DNA from: a virus | Length of the DNA stretch: 35,183 nt | IMG/VR virus record: IMGVR_UViG_3300036772_000235 | Location: 1 to 35,183 of that record | Strand: one strand, 5' to 3' | Part shown: positions 24,010 through 31,066 of the stretch, one piece after another | Numbering within the stretch: position 1 is the first letter of the stretch | Layout: each line of letters begins with the position of its first letter | Notes under the pieces: model-generated | The model's input: the letters and a program-made list of their open reading frames with translations, nothing else | Databases searched by the model: none | What the model was told of the DNA's origin: nothing | Made by a program: the position numbers and the translations under genes

Positions 24010-24191
24010 TTTGATGACCTCAGTTTTTTAAGCGTGTGTGCAAGATTTGCTTCACGTCTTATTGTGGGGTTCTTGCTGTGCTCTGCTTTGGCAAGTTTCT
24101 TGGCAGGTATTTTCTTGCCTTCAGGAACACCGAGTTCCCGATGCAGTTTGCCTGGATGTTTGATAGCGCCTTGAATCCATTTCTCGCTCAT
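24006..24191 (-). CDS. Small basic phage protein, 61 aa
   Basis: The sequence KWIQGAIKHPGKLHRELGVPEGKKIPAKKLAKAE ... IRREANLAHTLKKL matches a small basic protein I have seen widely in phages and metaviromes, usually next to portal or capsid genes and without known function. A near-perfect AAGGAG lies six bases before the ATG. High Lys content and predicted helices suggest binding to DNA or to an acidic partner. The gene overlaps its downstream neighbour by four bases. Confidence 0.65.
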   Translation of the reverse strand: MSEKWIQGAIKHPGKLHRELGVPEGKKIPAKKLAKAEHSKNPTIRREANLAHTLKKLRSSK

Positions 24192-24204
24192 TGGTATCTC
24201 CTTA

Positions 24205-24450
24205 TCAACAACATCGTTTGGACGCTTTCGATAAAGCCTTTTTAAGACTCACTACAGGCTTTTCTGATTTAACTGTATCTCCGACTTTGCGCGCTTTAGT
24301 TTCCTTTCTACGCGTCTTATTCGTGTCTTTGGCAACGGGTTTTACAGACTTCCCTACAGACTTAAATGCTTTATCTGTGTCTTTTTCTTCACGTCTTAAG
24401 TACGGGCTTTTGTCTTTGCCAACTTTAACTTGTTTTTTTCTGCCATCCAT
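24205..24450 (-). CDS. Lysine-rich protein, 81 aa
   Basis: The product is about one quarter Lys, with few hydrophobic residues until a short C-terminal helix (VVSLKKALSKASKRCC). The composition is histone-tail-like and suggests nucleic-acid binding or capsid-internal condensation of DNA. It overlaps the preceding gene by 55 bp. AGAGGG stands seven bases before the ATG. No homologue is recognised and the function is open. Confidence 0.5.
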   Translation of the reverse strand: MDGRKKQVKVGKDKSPYLRREEKDTDKAFKSVGKSVKPVAKDTNKTRRKETKARKVGDTVKSEKPVVSLKKALSKASKRCC

Positions 24451-24587
24451 CTCTCAACCCTCTCCAGTCGTTGACTCATGCCATGAAATGCCTCCACGCA
24501 TAACTTAGCTGCTTCTTCAAATTCATATTTCTGTGCTTCTAATGATTCACATACTGCATCCAACCGTTTTTCTAAATCACAATTCAT
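24396..24587 (-). CDS. Small coiled-coil protein, 63 aa
   Basis: I start at MNCDLEKRLDAVCESLEAQ, with AAGGA nine bases upstream. An ATG three codons earlier overlaps less favourably. Heptad-like hydrophobic spacing (L, V, L, Y, F, A, L, V, F) over residues 4-50 suggests a coiled coil, followed by a basic end. Its ATG overlaps, as ATGA, the stop of a possible -1 frameshift extension of the His-rich gene upstream. Confidence 0.55.
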   Translation of the reverse strand: MNCDLEKRLDAVCESLEAQKYEFEEAAKLCVEAFHGMSQRLERVERWMAEKNKLKLAKTKART

Positions 24588-24651
24588 TTTAAACATTCCT
24601 TTTTAACCATTTTTTTTATTAAAACTTTATCTTCCTTTTTATCTACATGGA

Positions 24652-24840
24652 CTACTTTTTTTTTGTACCTTTGTGGTGGTGGTGCATCATCTTTTCATGG
24701 TGTTTTAATTCCTTCATGTGATGCTTGTGCATTTCTTTGTGGTGATGGTGCATGTCTTTGTGAGCTTCATGCTTTTTTGGATGAGCTTCTTTTTTATGAT
24801 GCTCTTTTTTATGATGTTCTTTTTTCTCTTCGTGTTTCAT
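24652..24840 (-). CDS. His/Lys-rich protein, 62 aa (85 aa if frameshifted)
   Basis: The product has 21 His and 19 Lys in 62 residues, in clusters such as MHHHHKEMHKHHMK. GGGAG precedes the ATG by seven bases. Such composition can bind divalent metals or nucleic acid and is surely disordered. The frame ends AAA AAA AAG TAG, a nine-A run with the A AAA AAG slippery heptamer in register. A -1 shift there continues for 23 codons (VVHVDKKEDKVLIKKMVKKE ...) to a TGA at 24584 that overlaps the next gene's ATG. Either a programmed frameshift or a homopolymer base loss in the assembly is possible. Confidence 0.6.
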   Translation of the reverse strand: MKHEEKKEHHKKEHHKKEAHPKKHEAHKDMHHHHKEMHKHHMKELKHHEKMMHHHHKGTKKK

Positions 24841-24863
24841 TGTAACGCTCCCTGTTGTTTAAG

Positions 24864-25013
24864 TTATTTACGTTTCTTTTTTCTGGATTTTTCGCCAGAT
24901 TCGCTATAGGCAATGGCTACTGCTTGCTTCTGAGGCTTCCCTGCAGCAATTTCCGCTTTGATGTTATCTTTAAAGCCTTTGCTCCCTGGCTTTGCACCTT
25001 TTTTAAGAGGCAT
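24864..25013 (-). CDS. Small basic phage protein (MPLKKG family), 49 aa
   Basis: The sequence starts MPLKKGAKPGSKGFKDNI and continues with AAGKPQKQAVAIAYSESG, closely matching a small, very common but uncharacterised phage protein pattern (MPLKKG ... KPQKQAVAIA). It ends in a basic tail (KSRKKKRK). GGAG is six bases upstream of the ATG. The start overlaps the end of the preceding coiled-coil gene by 11 bp. A packaged, DNA-associated role is plausible but unproven. Confidence 0.7.
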   Translation of the reverse strand: MPLKKGAKPGSKGFKDNIKAEIAAGKPQKQAVAIAYSESGEKSRKKKRK

Positions 25014-25185
25014 CCTCTGCTCCTTCGATTAGACTATCCAATTCAAGAATTGCGCCACGAATGTTTGCAATTTCTTGTTTAATTATCTTGGCACGTTCTT
25101 TGATAGAAGCCAATGTTTCTTCGCTACTGTGAAGTGTTGTAGCCAGAATATCGCGTCTTTTTTCTAAATCATCTATTGTTATCAT
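25003..25185 (-). CDS. Small coiled-coil protein, 60 aa
   Basis: Heptad repeats run through nearly the whole protein (MITIDDLEKRRDILATTLHSSEE, LASIKERAKIIKQEIANIRG, ILELDSLIEG). Its ATG overlaps the stop of the upstream gene as ATGA. This type of short coiled coil is common in phage operons and could be a chaperone or a dimeric adaptor. Function not identifiable. Confidence 0.6.
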   Translation of the reverse strand: MITIDDLEKRRDILATTLHSSEETLASIKERAKIIKQEIANIRGAILELDSLIEGAEDAS

Positions 25186-25358
25186 TGCTTCTTATCCCAT
25201 ACCGTTTTATAAAGTTCGCGACGTTCTCTGTTGTCAGCGCCGTGCATATGACTTCTGACTTGAGTTTCAAGTTGTCGGTCACTAAGCTTGTATGTTTTTT
25301 TCAATTCTTTAAATGTTGCAGAATGTAAATCATTCCACGTTACTTTTCCTTTGCTCAT
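25182..25358 (-). CDS. Small charged protein, 58 aa
   Basis: I take the ATG at MSKGKVTWNDLHSATF, with GGAG six bases upstream. A GTG four codons earlier is less likely. The helical sequence (ATFKELKKTYKLSDRQLETQVRSH) followed by a basic stretch suggests a small folded helical bundle, perhaps nucleic-acid binding. It overlaps the 42-residue gene upstream and is coupled to the coiled-coil gene downstream. No family is recognised. Confidence 0.55.
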   Translation of the reverse strand: MSKGKVTWNDLHSATFKELKKTYKLSDRQLETQVRSHMHGADNRERRELYKTVWDKKQ

Positions 25359-25458
25359 CTTTTTCTCCACATAAATAAATTAACTTATTATTGTAAATGA
25401 CTTCGAATTTCTCGCCCGTAACTTGTTCAATGAACTCTTTGAAACTAATAGAATCCAT
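25330..25458 (-). CDS. Small protein, 42 aa, unknown
   Basis: A frame of 42 codons starting MDSISFKEFIEQVTGEKFEV, with AGGAAC four bases upstream of the ATG and 16 bp after the portal stop. It begins the run of tiny genes downstream of the portal and overlaps the next one by 29 bp in another frame. Predicted as a helix plus two strands. Placement and ribosome site support translation; function is unknown. Confidence 0.45.
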   Translation of the reverse strand: MDSISFKEFIEQVTGEKFEVIYNNKLIYLCGEKDEQRKSNVE

Positions 25459-25474
25459 TTTTGTTCCTATTTTT

Positions 25475-27559
25475 TCAGTAATGTGAGTGCTCGTGTCCAT
25501 GTGGCTTCCTTGTTTTGTGATGCGTTTCGATAATTTCTCTGATATGACGATGACCCATATCTTTACGTTTTAAGGTCAAATCTACTTCTTTAGAGAACTT
25601 TTCGGTCATTGCTTTTACTAATTGCACATTCGCGGACTGCTGACCCAAATGCAAATCTGCAATAACCTTGCGTTCATCTTGTTGCAATTTCGCCATATCG
25701 ATTTGGAATTGTTGCTGAGCCTTTTGCTGATCGTGTTGAAGGCGTGCCATATCTACTTGCGCTTTCATTGCTGCAGGGTTTTGTTGTTGTGCTTGGACTT
25801 TCTCTTGCTGGTATTGCTGTACCCACTCATTGATTAGGGATTTCAGTTCTTCAACCCCTTTTCCTTCCATGTTATCAAGGATAAAGTTCAGTCCTTTTTC
25901 TGCCATGAATTGAGCTACAAGAGGCGACATACCCATAATTTCTTTGACCATCATAATTGTTCTAGACTTCTGAACTTGGAAGCTTGCGCCTGCTTTCAGC
26001 GATACATTTAATGCATTCGTATCAAAGTCCATCGGCATTCCATCTTCTGAATTAATTCGGACAAAATGACGTCTTCCTTCATCATCAAGGATAGGAATAG
26101 TACGCGGCGTTGTAAAGTACTTCGGCATCAGGTCAACGTAAATTTGAGCCACACGCTGGAAGCCTTGCATACAACCAACAATGTACGGCATTGCAGTGGC
26201 ATTTGACTGACTTGCAGCTTCAACAATGGCAATTCCAGACAGCTGGTTGTTATTAATGCCAAGACTGGCATCATAAGAACCGAGCACGTTTTGTATGAGT
26301 GAATCAGCTCCCGTAAATGCTTGCGCAATCTCAGGTGGTGCCGGCACACGTTGTATTTCTCTTATTGGATTATTAATAGGCAAATCAGGGTTAGACTCAT
26401 GAACAGAATTGTATACAAGAACTGCTTCCTTCTGAACGTCCCGGTAAGCGTCAAGAAACTGCTCTTCTTTTGGCAGAGCTTCTTTTGCCACCATGAACTT
26501 ATGCTGGACCGTATTTTCAATTTCATTTGCAAGGGATATTCCAGCGTAGTTCTTAAGGCGTTGCGCACCTTTCGCATGATATACATAGGGTCTTGTTACC
26601 TGTCTGATGTTGCCATTTCTAGGAGTTTTGATGAGCAATGAGTTGCCGTCTACAAAGACCAAAGGCAAATGGCTGTAATCGGTTTCTTCATATTCAAGAA
26701 CTTGGTTTTCGATAACTCGATAACGATTGATGGAATCAATCATCGTTTTTCTAGGCTTGCCAATGAGTGATGGTGGAACTGTAATGTCATCCCATTCATC
26801 CACCATCTTCCGATATTTACGCATGGTCATAACACCACCATCGCGTAGTTGAACTATGGTTTCTTCTTTGCGTTTCTTCTCATAATAATCACCAACAACA
26901 ACAATTTTACTATTGTCATTAAGGTAGGACCAATTGAAGCCTGCGAAGTCTCTTCGAAAACTTAATGCATTAATCGGAGTATCTGGATATTCTTCTTGGA
27001 ACTCATCGGCGTCTTTGGGGAAAAGTTGAAAGCAAAAGTTACCATCGCCTTTATGGGAAAAGCGTGCAAGTTTATCAAAACCACATAGAGTCGGCTCTTC
27101 CCGGCTAATTTTGATGGTTTGATTCATCGACATAGGATGTTCATAGTCGGTGAACACTTTCACAACACTAAAACCACCCGATAAGAGGTCTTTATAGACT
27201 TCATAACGCGTGTGTTCGTTATTTGAATCCATGAACACATGTTTTAGATGTTGCTCAACAACCTTAATCGTAGCAGGATCGGCTAATTGTTCATCGAAAG
27301 CATTGACCTCAATATCGGGCTCTTGCTTCGAGAACTCACCGAGCAATCGACTGATATAAGCTTCGAGAACATTAAACTCCAATTGAGGACGGTTCATGGT
27401 CATCAACAGAGTGATTTCATCGTTGGTTAGCGATGACTCAAAGACAAACTTCCGAAAATCATTATAACGGTCGTAATTGTCCCTGAAATAGTCATGCGCA
27501 TTGCGTACTTTTTTCTTGATACGCGCAAGATTATCTTGATAGCGTTTCGCTACGTCCAT
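25475..27559 (-). CDS. P22-type portal protein, 694 aa
   Basis: The sequence fits P22 gp1-type portals in length and pattern. The N-terminal helical region leads into SLTNDEITLLMTMNRPQLEFNVLEAYISRLLGEFSKQEPDIEVNA, and the core has the YDASLGINNNQLSGIAIVEAASQSNATAMPYI segment. The C-terminus is a long Gln-rich coiled coil (QQYQQEKVQAQQQNPAAM and on), as in the P22 barrel, followed by a His-rich end. Twelve copies form the DNA channel, dock the terminase and later bind the gp4-like protein. AAGGAG lies five bases before the ATG. It follows the large terminase gene, the usual order. Confidence 0.92.
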   Translation of the reverse strand: MDVAKRYQDNLARIKKKVRNAHDYFRDNYDRYNDFRKFVFESSLTNDEITLLMTMNRPQLEFNVLEAYISRLLGEFSKQEPDIEVNAFDEQLADPATIKVVEQHLKHVFMDSNNEHTRYEVYKDLLSGGFSVVKVFTDYEHPMSMNQTIKISREEPTLCGFDKLARFSHKGDGNFCFQLFPKDADEFQEEYPDTPINALSFRRDFAGFNWSYLNDNSKIVVVGDYYEKKRKEETIVQLRDGGVMTMRKYRKMVDEWDDITVPPSLIGKPRKTMIDSINRYRVIENQVLEYEETDYSHLPLVFVDGNSLLIKTPRNGNIRQVTRPYVYHAKGAQRLKNYAGISLANEIENTVQHKFMVAKEALPKEEQFLDAYRDVQKEAVLVYNSVHESNPDLPINNPIREIQRVPAPPEIAQAFTGADSLIQNVLGSYDASLGINNNQLSGIAIVEAASQSNATAMPYIVGCMQGFQRVAQIYVDLMPKYFTTPRTIPILDDEGRRHFVRINSEDGMPMDFDTNALNVSLKAGASFQVQKSRTIMMVKEIMGMSPLVAQFMAEKGLNFILDNMEGKGVEELKSLINEWVQQYQQEKVQAQQQNPAAMKAQVDMARLQHDQQKAQQQFQIDMAKLQQDERKVIADLHLGQQSANVQLVKAMTEKFSKEVDLTLKRKDMGHRHIREIIETHHKTRKPHGHEHSHY

Positions 27560-27573
27560 TGTAGCTCCTTAGA

Positions 27574-27590
27574 AGAGAAATCCTTTCTCT
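27574..27590. other. Hairpin before portal ribosome binding site
   Basis: AGAGAAA (27574-27580) and TTTCTCT (27584-27590) form a 7-bp stem with a three-base loop, about ten bases upstream of the portal AAGGAG. It could modulate portal translation or processing of the terminase-portal message. Confidence 0.35.
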
Positions 27591-27618
27591 CTGGATTTAT
27601 TTAGTGTATCTTATTTAC

Positions 27619-29163
27619 CTATTTTGTATATGCATTTTTCCTTAATCGATTTAAGTTTATTTGATTCATTGTTAAATTCTTAGCCATTTGATTGTAATCA
27701 GTGCCTTTAACATAGGCTGCGATTAGCACCTTATCAATCAGAGCAATCCGAATAGCATCCGCGCATGTATCTGCAATGTCATCCCAACGATGCGTTTCAT
27801 TTGCGGTTATCTTACTCATGTGCTCCATGCACAATTTCACGTGACGACCATATGCAGGAAAGGATATTCTTCTCTCCGCCATGTATGGTTGTACTTCTAA
27901 GAATCTTTTTGTCTTGTTGCCTTGCTCTCTTGTCCTAGGAATGTCCATAAGCTTCGCTGTGCGTATTTCATCTAGGAGACTAAGCAATGTACCACCAGTT
28001 GATTTCTTTTCAATAGCAATCATTTGTGGAGGCTGTTTGTATCGCATGCATTCTTGCCAGAAGTCTAAAAAGGTCGGCTTTAAGTCTTTTGGTTCAATCC
28101 GGGTTTCTAAGGTATCAATCCAGTGAAGACCATATTGACCCGTCTTAATTCCAAAAGACTCAATTTCATAAACACCCCAGAAACTGAAAACAGTTGCATC
28201 ATTGTAACTCTTTGCCGTTTCCGCAGTGTCTGCCGTAATAAAACTATACAAGACATTTGGTTCATCTTCCAGCATTACGAACCATTCTGGCTTGAATAAT
28301 GCGCCGCCTGCAGGTATCGGGTCTTGTTGGTATTGGCTTGCAAAAACATATGGGTCTGTTTCTTGTTTCTTTAGAAGCATTTCCCTTGGATTTACTTCAG
28401 GGTACATCGCGTTCCCTGCTTCATCTAGGCTCTTCAGAATGACCTTATGCCACTCATAGCCATCTCTTCCTGAGATAAGATAGGCAGCTAGGTCGTCTTC
28501 ATGGAGTCTTTGACCGAGAAATATCGTAGGTACGTTGATTCCGCGGGCACGCTGCTGGATGGTTTCTCTGTAATTATCGATGACTGATGTTCTAATTGTA
28601 TCGCTATGGACTTCATCCGGTTTATGAGCATCATCAATGATAACTGCTCCGGACATTCGGTCCAATCCAGGAAGACCGGCATCTTGTCCAGTGATTGCTC
28701 CACCGCTTCCAAAAGCTGCCACAGCTCCTCCAGCAGTCGTTTGAAAATATTCTCGTGCTTTCGAGTCATGTCGAATCCTTACGTCAAATAGAAACCCATA
28801 AGTCGATAATTGCATAATGCGCTTAATCGTCTCTGTGTGCTTTGCTGCCAGTACTTTGGAATATGAAATATAAAGGAACCGTGAATCAGGATGTTTGGCC
28901 ATAACCCATGCAACCCACATACAAAGCAGTGTCGACTTCCCAGAGCCTGGACTAACATTGATAAGAAGTTTGTGATTAGGTATCTCAAGGCGCGCTGCTT
29001 GGGTCAAAGCTTCCGAAATGACAAGATGATGTGATTCACGGCCAATGGGCTCTGATACGATGAACTTTCGTCCTGTAAGCAGAGGATAGAAGTATTTCGT
29101 AAACTCTATAAGACTGCCCAAGAGCTTAGCTCTCAGGCGTAGATGTTCTTCATCAAAGTCCAT
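27619..29163 (-). CDS. terL: Terminase large subunit
   Basis: This 514-residue protein has a Walker A motif SPGSGKST at 71-78, Walker B VIIDDAH at 174-180, and a C-terminal RNase H-like nuclease domain with acidic residues in ITADTAET (Asp312), MIAIEKKSTGG (Glu385) and WDDIADTCADA (460-470). It pumps DNA into the procapsid and cuts the concatemer. The length and the DD Walker B form are those of terminases of phages with P22-like or related heads. Its start overlaps the upstream 171-residue gene by 11 bases. The small subunit gene is separated from it by about 2.1 kb of small genes and a tRNA, which is unusual. Confidence 0.93.
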   Translation of the reverse strand: MDFDEEHLRLRAKLLGSLIEFTKYFYPLLTGRKFIVSEPIGRESHHLVISEALTQAARLEIPNHKLLINVSPGSGKSTLLCMWVAWVMAKHPDSRFLYISYSKVLAAKHTETIKRIMQLSTYGFLFDVRIRHDSKAREYFQTTAGGAVAAFGSGGAITGQDAGLPGLDRMSGAVIIDDAHKPDEVHSDTIRTSVIDNYRETIQQRARGINVPTIFLGQRLHEDDLAAYLISGRDGYEWHKVILKSLDEAGNAMYPEVNPREMLLKKQETDPYVFASQYQQDPIPAGGALFKPEWFVMLEDEPNVLYSFITADTAETAKSYNDATVFSFWGVYEIESFGIKTGQYGLHWIDTLETRIEPKDLKPTFLDFWQECMRYKQPPQMIAIEKKSTGGTLLSLLDEIRTAKLMDIPRTREQGNKTKRFLEVQPYMAERRISFPAYGRHVKLCMEHMSKITANETHRWDDIADTCADAIRIALIDKVLIAAYVKGTDYNQMAKNLTMNQINLNRLRKNAYTK

Positions 29164-29668
29164 TGCAGGTAATTTCAGTTATTCGTTTCAAAATACCACC
29201 AATTGCCTTTCGATAAGTCGGGAAACAATAATTCATACTTATGTTAGATAGTTGCTCTTTATTTTCGATAATAAAAGTATTCAATTTTAAATTATTGACG
29301 TTGAGATATCCAAATTCATCGACAGGCCAACTAAAACTCCAAGCTCTATCGCCGAGCAGGAATTTAGTTGCTTTTTTATCGTCATCAACTTCTACCTCTA
29401 CTTTCGGCTGTATTTTTTGCAATTTCCAGAATGCTTCAAGCCCTTTACGATAACGCTCGCAGATAACTTCAAACCCATATTCAGCCACTAATTCTTTCTT
29501 TCCAAAACATGAATGGAACGGGTTCTTTACTTTGAGTATTTCTCTTAATTCATGTGTAAAAAGTCCTTTCGGGTGTTTTGCTAAGGCTTCAAGACCATTT
29601 CTAGTGCGTTGAGGCAGGTCTCTAACTAGTTCTTCCGGTAAAACAATTTCAGGTACAATCTCTTCCAT
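29153..29668 (-). CDS. Unknown protein upstream of large terminase, 171 aa
   Basis: An acidic N-terminus (MEEIVPEIVLPEELVRDLPQ) leads to a basic helical middle (LFTHELREILKVKNPFHSCFGKKELVAEYGFEVI) and a C-terminal part with SFSWPVDEFGYLNVNNLKLN. AGGGAG stands six bases before the ATG. The end overlaps the terminase start, so the two are translationally coupled and may work together, for example in packaging control. I recognise no domain. Two Cys are not paired in an obvious motif. Confidence 0.65.
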   Translation of the reverse strand: MEEIVPEIVLPEELVRDLPQRTRNGLEALAKHPKGLFTHELREILKVKNPFHSCFGKKELVAEYGFEVICERYRKGLEAFWKLQKIQPKVEVEVDDDKKATKFLLGDRAWSFSWPVDEFGYLNVNNLKLNTFIIENKEQLSNISMNYCFPTYRKAIGGILKRITEITCNGL

Positions 29669-29680
29669 TTTAATCTCCCT

Positions 29681-29878
29681 TTAAAATCCTTTTAATTGAA
29701 GTGAGGGGCTCTCACCCTCTCCAGCCCCTATTACTGCCGACTCTTGCAGAGCACTTAATGAGCATTTACTTACCGAAAGAGGCAAAAGCTCGTTTATGGC
29801 GCAGTGCTTACGCCCATCAGTCAGCGTTTTAAGTTGACTGAATTCTGGTATCTTTTTGGTAAGGGATTCTGAGCTCAT
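29681..29878 (-). CDS. Possible small protein, 65 aa
   Basis: The frame begins MSSESLTKKIPEFSQLKTL and ends just before the Shine-Dalgarno of the next gene. Its composition is less typical of neighbouring genes, and a GC-richer hairpin (AGGGGCT ... AGCCCCT, 29701-29730) lies inside its end. The AGAGG before the ATG has no spacing. It overlaps the preceding frame by 50 bp. The alternative is that 29690-29860 is an untranslated structured spacer. Confidence 0.35.
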   Translation of the reverse strand: MSSESLTKKIPEFSQLKTLTDGRKHCAINELLPLSVSKCSLSALQESAVIGAGEGESPSLQLKGF

Positions 29879-30029
29879 CCTCTTCCATATAAAGACATTT
29901 AATTTTATTTTCTTCTATATTATAGAATTCGCACACTTTGCGCGCTTGTAAAAATGACTGGAACCCTATTTCTCTAGGCCAGAAATTTTTATGGAATTTA
30001 ACGACATATATTATCAACATCAACTCCAT
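29829..30029 (-). CDS. Small protein directly after tRNA, 66 aa
   Basis: The ATG stands one base after the tRNA-Asn CCA end, so the tRNA 3' acceptor sequence GAGGAG also provides its Shine-Dalgarno at four to five bases spacing. The product contains an aromatic basic middle (YVVKFHKNFWPREIGFQSFLQ) and a helical acidic end. No family is recognised. Expression might compete with tRNA maturation, because 3' cleavage would remove the ribosome site. Confidence 0.45.
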   Translation of the reverse strand: MELMLIIYVVKFHKNFWPREIGFQSFLQARKVCEFYNIEENKIKCLYMEEDELRIPYQKDTRIQST

Positions 30030-30030
30030 A

Positions 30031-30105
30031 TGGCTCCTCGTGATGGATTCGAACCACCGACCACTTGATTAACAGTCAAGTGCACTACCGCTGTGCTAAC
30101 GAGGA
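30031..30105 (-). tRNA. tRNA-Asn (GTT)
   Basis: Read leftward, the acceptor stem TCCTCGT pairs with ACGAGGA, followed by G and an encoded CCA. The D arm has GCAC/GTGC, the anticodon stem CTTGA/TCAAG encloses CTGTTAA with anticodon GTT, and the T arm is GGTGG-TTCGAAT-CCATC. All parts of a canonical tRNA are present. It resembles bacterial tRNA-Asn but is not a fragment, so a functional phage-borne tRNA is likely. It lies in a leftward transcript between small genes and is probably cut out of it. Confidence 0.95.
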
Positions 30106-30109
30106 ATAA

Positions 30110-30307
30110 CTAATAATTTCCTTCTTCTAAATGATTCTTTATTTCTTCTAAAAAAAGATTTATACGAGCAAGAGAACCACCAAACTCATCTAGATATTGT
30201 TCATAACGATCAAAAAGTTTATTTTGACTGTCTACGTATGTAGTCATCATTTCTTGGAGCTTCAATATGACATGATCTGTGCAAGAATTTATATACACTT
30301 TATCCAT
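30110..30307 (-). CDS. Small helical protein, 65 aa
   Basis: This frame shares TAATG with the gene upstream. The sequence MDKVYINSCTDHVILKLQEMM, then SQNKLFDRYEQYLDEFGGSL and INLFLEEIKNHLEEG, looks like a three-helix or coiled-coil protein. It ends four bases before the 5' end of the tRNA. The operon position is within the small genes that separate small and large terminase. Function unknown. Confidence 0.55.
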   Translation of the reverse strand: MDKVYINSCTDHVILKLQEMMTTYVDSQNKLFDRYEQYLDEFGGSLARINLFLEEIKNHLEEGNY

Positions 30308-30537
30308 TAAAAAGATTCCATTTCTGATTGTGATTGATATATTTGAGTGAATGCTGGAGGATATCCGTCTGCGCTGTCTAAAAGTCTTTCGAGTTCTTTT
30401 TCCAAGTCCAGAAGAGCGCTTTTGTAGCCCACATTATAGCCACAGGAAAAGCTTGCTGGGTCTTGGTGTATCGAGGAGGGTAGTGATGTCGCCACTTGTG
30501 CCAATTTATTATCAATCCATTGATTCAGAAGAGCCAT
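30307..30537 (-). CDS. Small protein, 76 aa, unknown
   Basis: I start at the ATG of MALLNQWIDNKLAQVATSLP, which has AGGAG five bases upstream. A GTG six bases earlier overlaps that site. The sequence contains FSCGYNVGYKSALLDLEKELERLL (about 30-53), a Tyr/Gly pair followed by a leucine-rich helix, in a pattern also seen in small phage proteins that count oligomers. No named family. It overlaps both neighbours, as expected in a tight operon. Confidence 0.6.
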   Translation of the reverse strand: MALLNQWIDNKLAQVATSLPSSIHQDPASFSCGYNVGYKSALLDLEKELERLLDSADGYPPAFTQIYQSQSEMESF

Positions 30538-30724
30538 TTTCACTCCTAAATTGAATTACTTCTTTGAGTTCTTGGATCTTAATAGCTAAATATTCAATGG
30601 TATCGATTAATTCAGCTATTTGGTCATTATGTGGAGGAACATAATTTGTAACCAATTCTTTGATTTCATCCATACAACCAATCGCGATTTCATTAATAAA
30701 CTTCTTTGTTTCGTTGTTTAGCAT
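30512..30724 (-). CDS. Small helical protein, 70 aa
   Basis: The start MLNNETKKFINEIAIGCMDE has AAGGGAG seven bases upstream. A longer frame to 30784 begins with TTG and runs through a region that looks non-coding. The product is an acidic helical protein with IKELVTNYVPPHNDQIAELIDTIEYL and a possible coiled coil. It overlaps the next gene by 26 bp. Function not recognised. Confidence 0.6.
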   Translation of the reverse strand: MLNNETKKFINEIAIGCMDEIKELVTNYVPPHNDQIAELIDTIEYLAIKIQELKEVIQFRSENGSSESMD

Positions 30725-30931
30725 ATTTAAACTCCCTTTAAATAAATTGCCCCTTGCGCACACCATAGGGCCGATGGCTGACAAGTCCTGTCAAGGACGA
30801 GTGCTGGTGCCCATTCTAGTACTTTGCAGGGCTGGCAAACAACAACCAAGGAGATTGGCGGTACTACACTCATTGTACAATGGACCCAGATTCAGTATAT
30901 TAGGCTCATTGTTCGTATACAGTGTTACATC
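30725..30931. other. 207-bp spacer with structured GC-richer segment
   Basis: No leftward gene is seen here. GTCCT-GTCA-AGGAC (about 30788-30801) is a compact hairpin, and 30770-30860 is more GC-rich than its surroundings. It does not fold as a tRNA (no T-loop consensus). The region also carries the promoter for the rightward lipoprotein gene. Confidence 0.4.
30873..30901 (+). promoter_or_regulatory. Promoter of lipoprotein gene
   Basis: TTGTAC (30873-30878) and TATATT (30896-30901) are separated by exactly 17 bp. Transcription would start near 30908, 24 bases before the lipoprotein ATG. It faces against the flanking late operon, so the gene may be expressed independently of lytic growth. 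No operator dyad like those at the other two rightward promoters is present. Confidence 0.55.
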
Positions 30932-31066
30932 ATGAAAAAAGCGTCATTCATTATCGCCTTAATCACATTTCTTACTTCGTGCAATGTTCCTCCGAGCCAA
31001 AATTGCAAACCTCGCGGCTCGGGAGAAATCGAGCGTTTATTCTTTAGTCGCTGTCCTGAGAAATAG
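30932..31066 (+). CDS. Small lipoprotein, 44 aa
   Basis: The sequence MKKASFIIALITFLTSC is a short lipoprotein signal with lipobox LTSC, leaving a mature peptide of about 28 residues, NVPPSQNCKPRGSGEIERLF and on, with Pro and two more Cys. It would be a periplasm-facing lipoprotein. The Shine-Dalgarno is weak. It lies on the opposite strand from the late genes, with its own promoter, and its tail overlaps the end of the leftward 53-residue gene. Exclusion of superinfecting phage or an o-spanin role are possible. No i-spanin gene adjoins it, which argues against the latter. Confidence 0.6.
   Translation: MKKASFIIALITFLTSCNVPPSQNCKPRGSGEIERLFFSRCPEK

Noticed and set aside
30770-30870. Possible second tRNA or tmRNA-like RNA
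   Set aside because: A GC-richer segment with a GTCCT/AGGAC hairpin is present, but there is no T-loop consensus, acceptor stem pairing or plausible anticodon arm.
30932-31066. Rz1-type o-spanin
   Set aside because: The lipobox and length fit loosely, but no i-spanin gene overlaps or precedes it, it is far from the endolysin, and it is transcribed from its own promoter.
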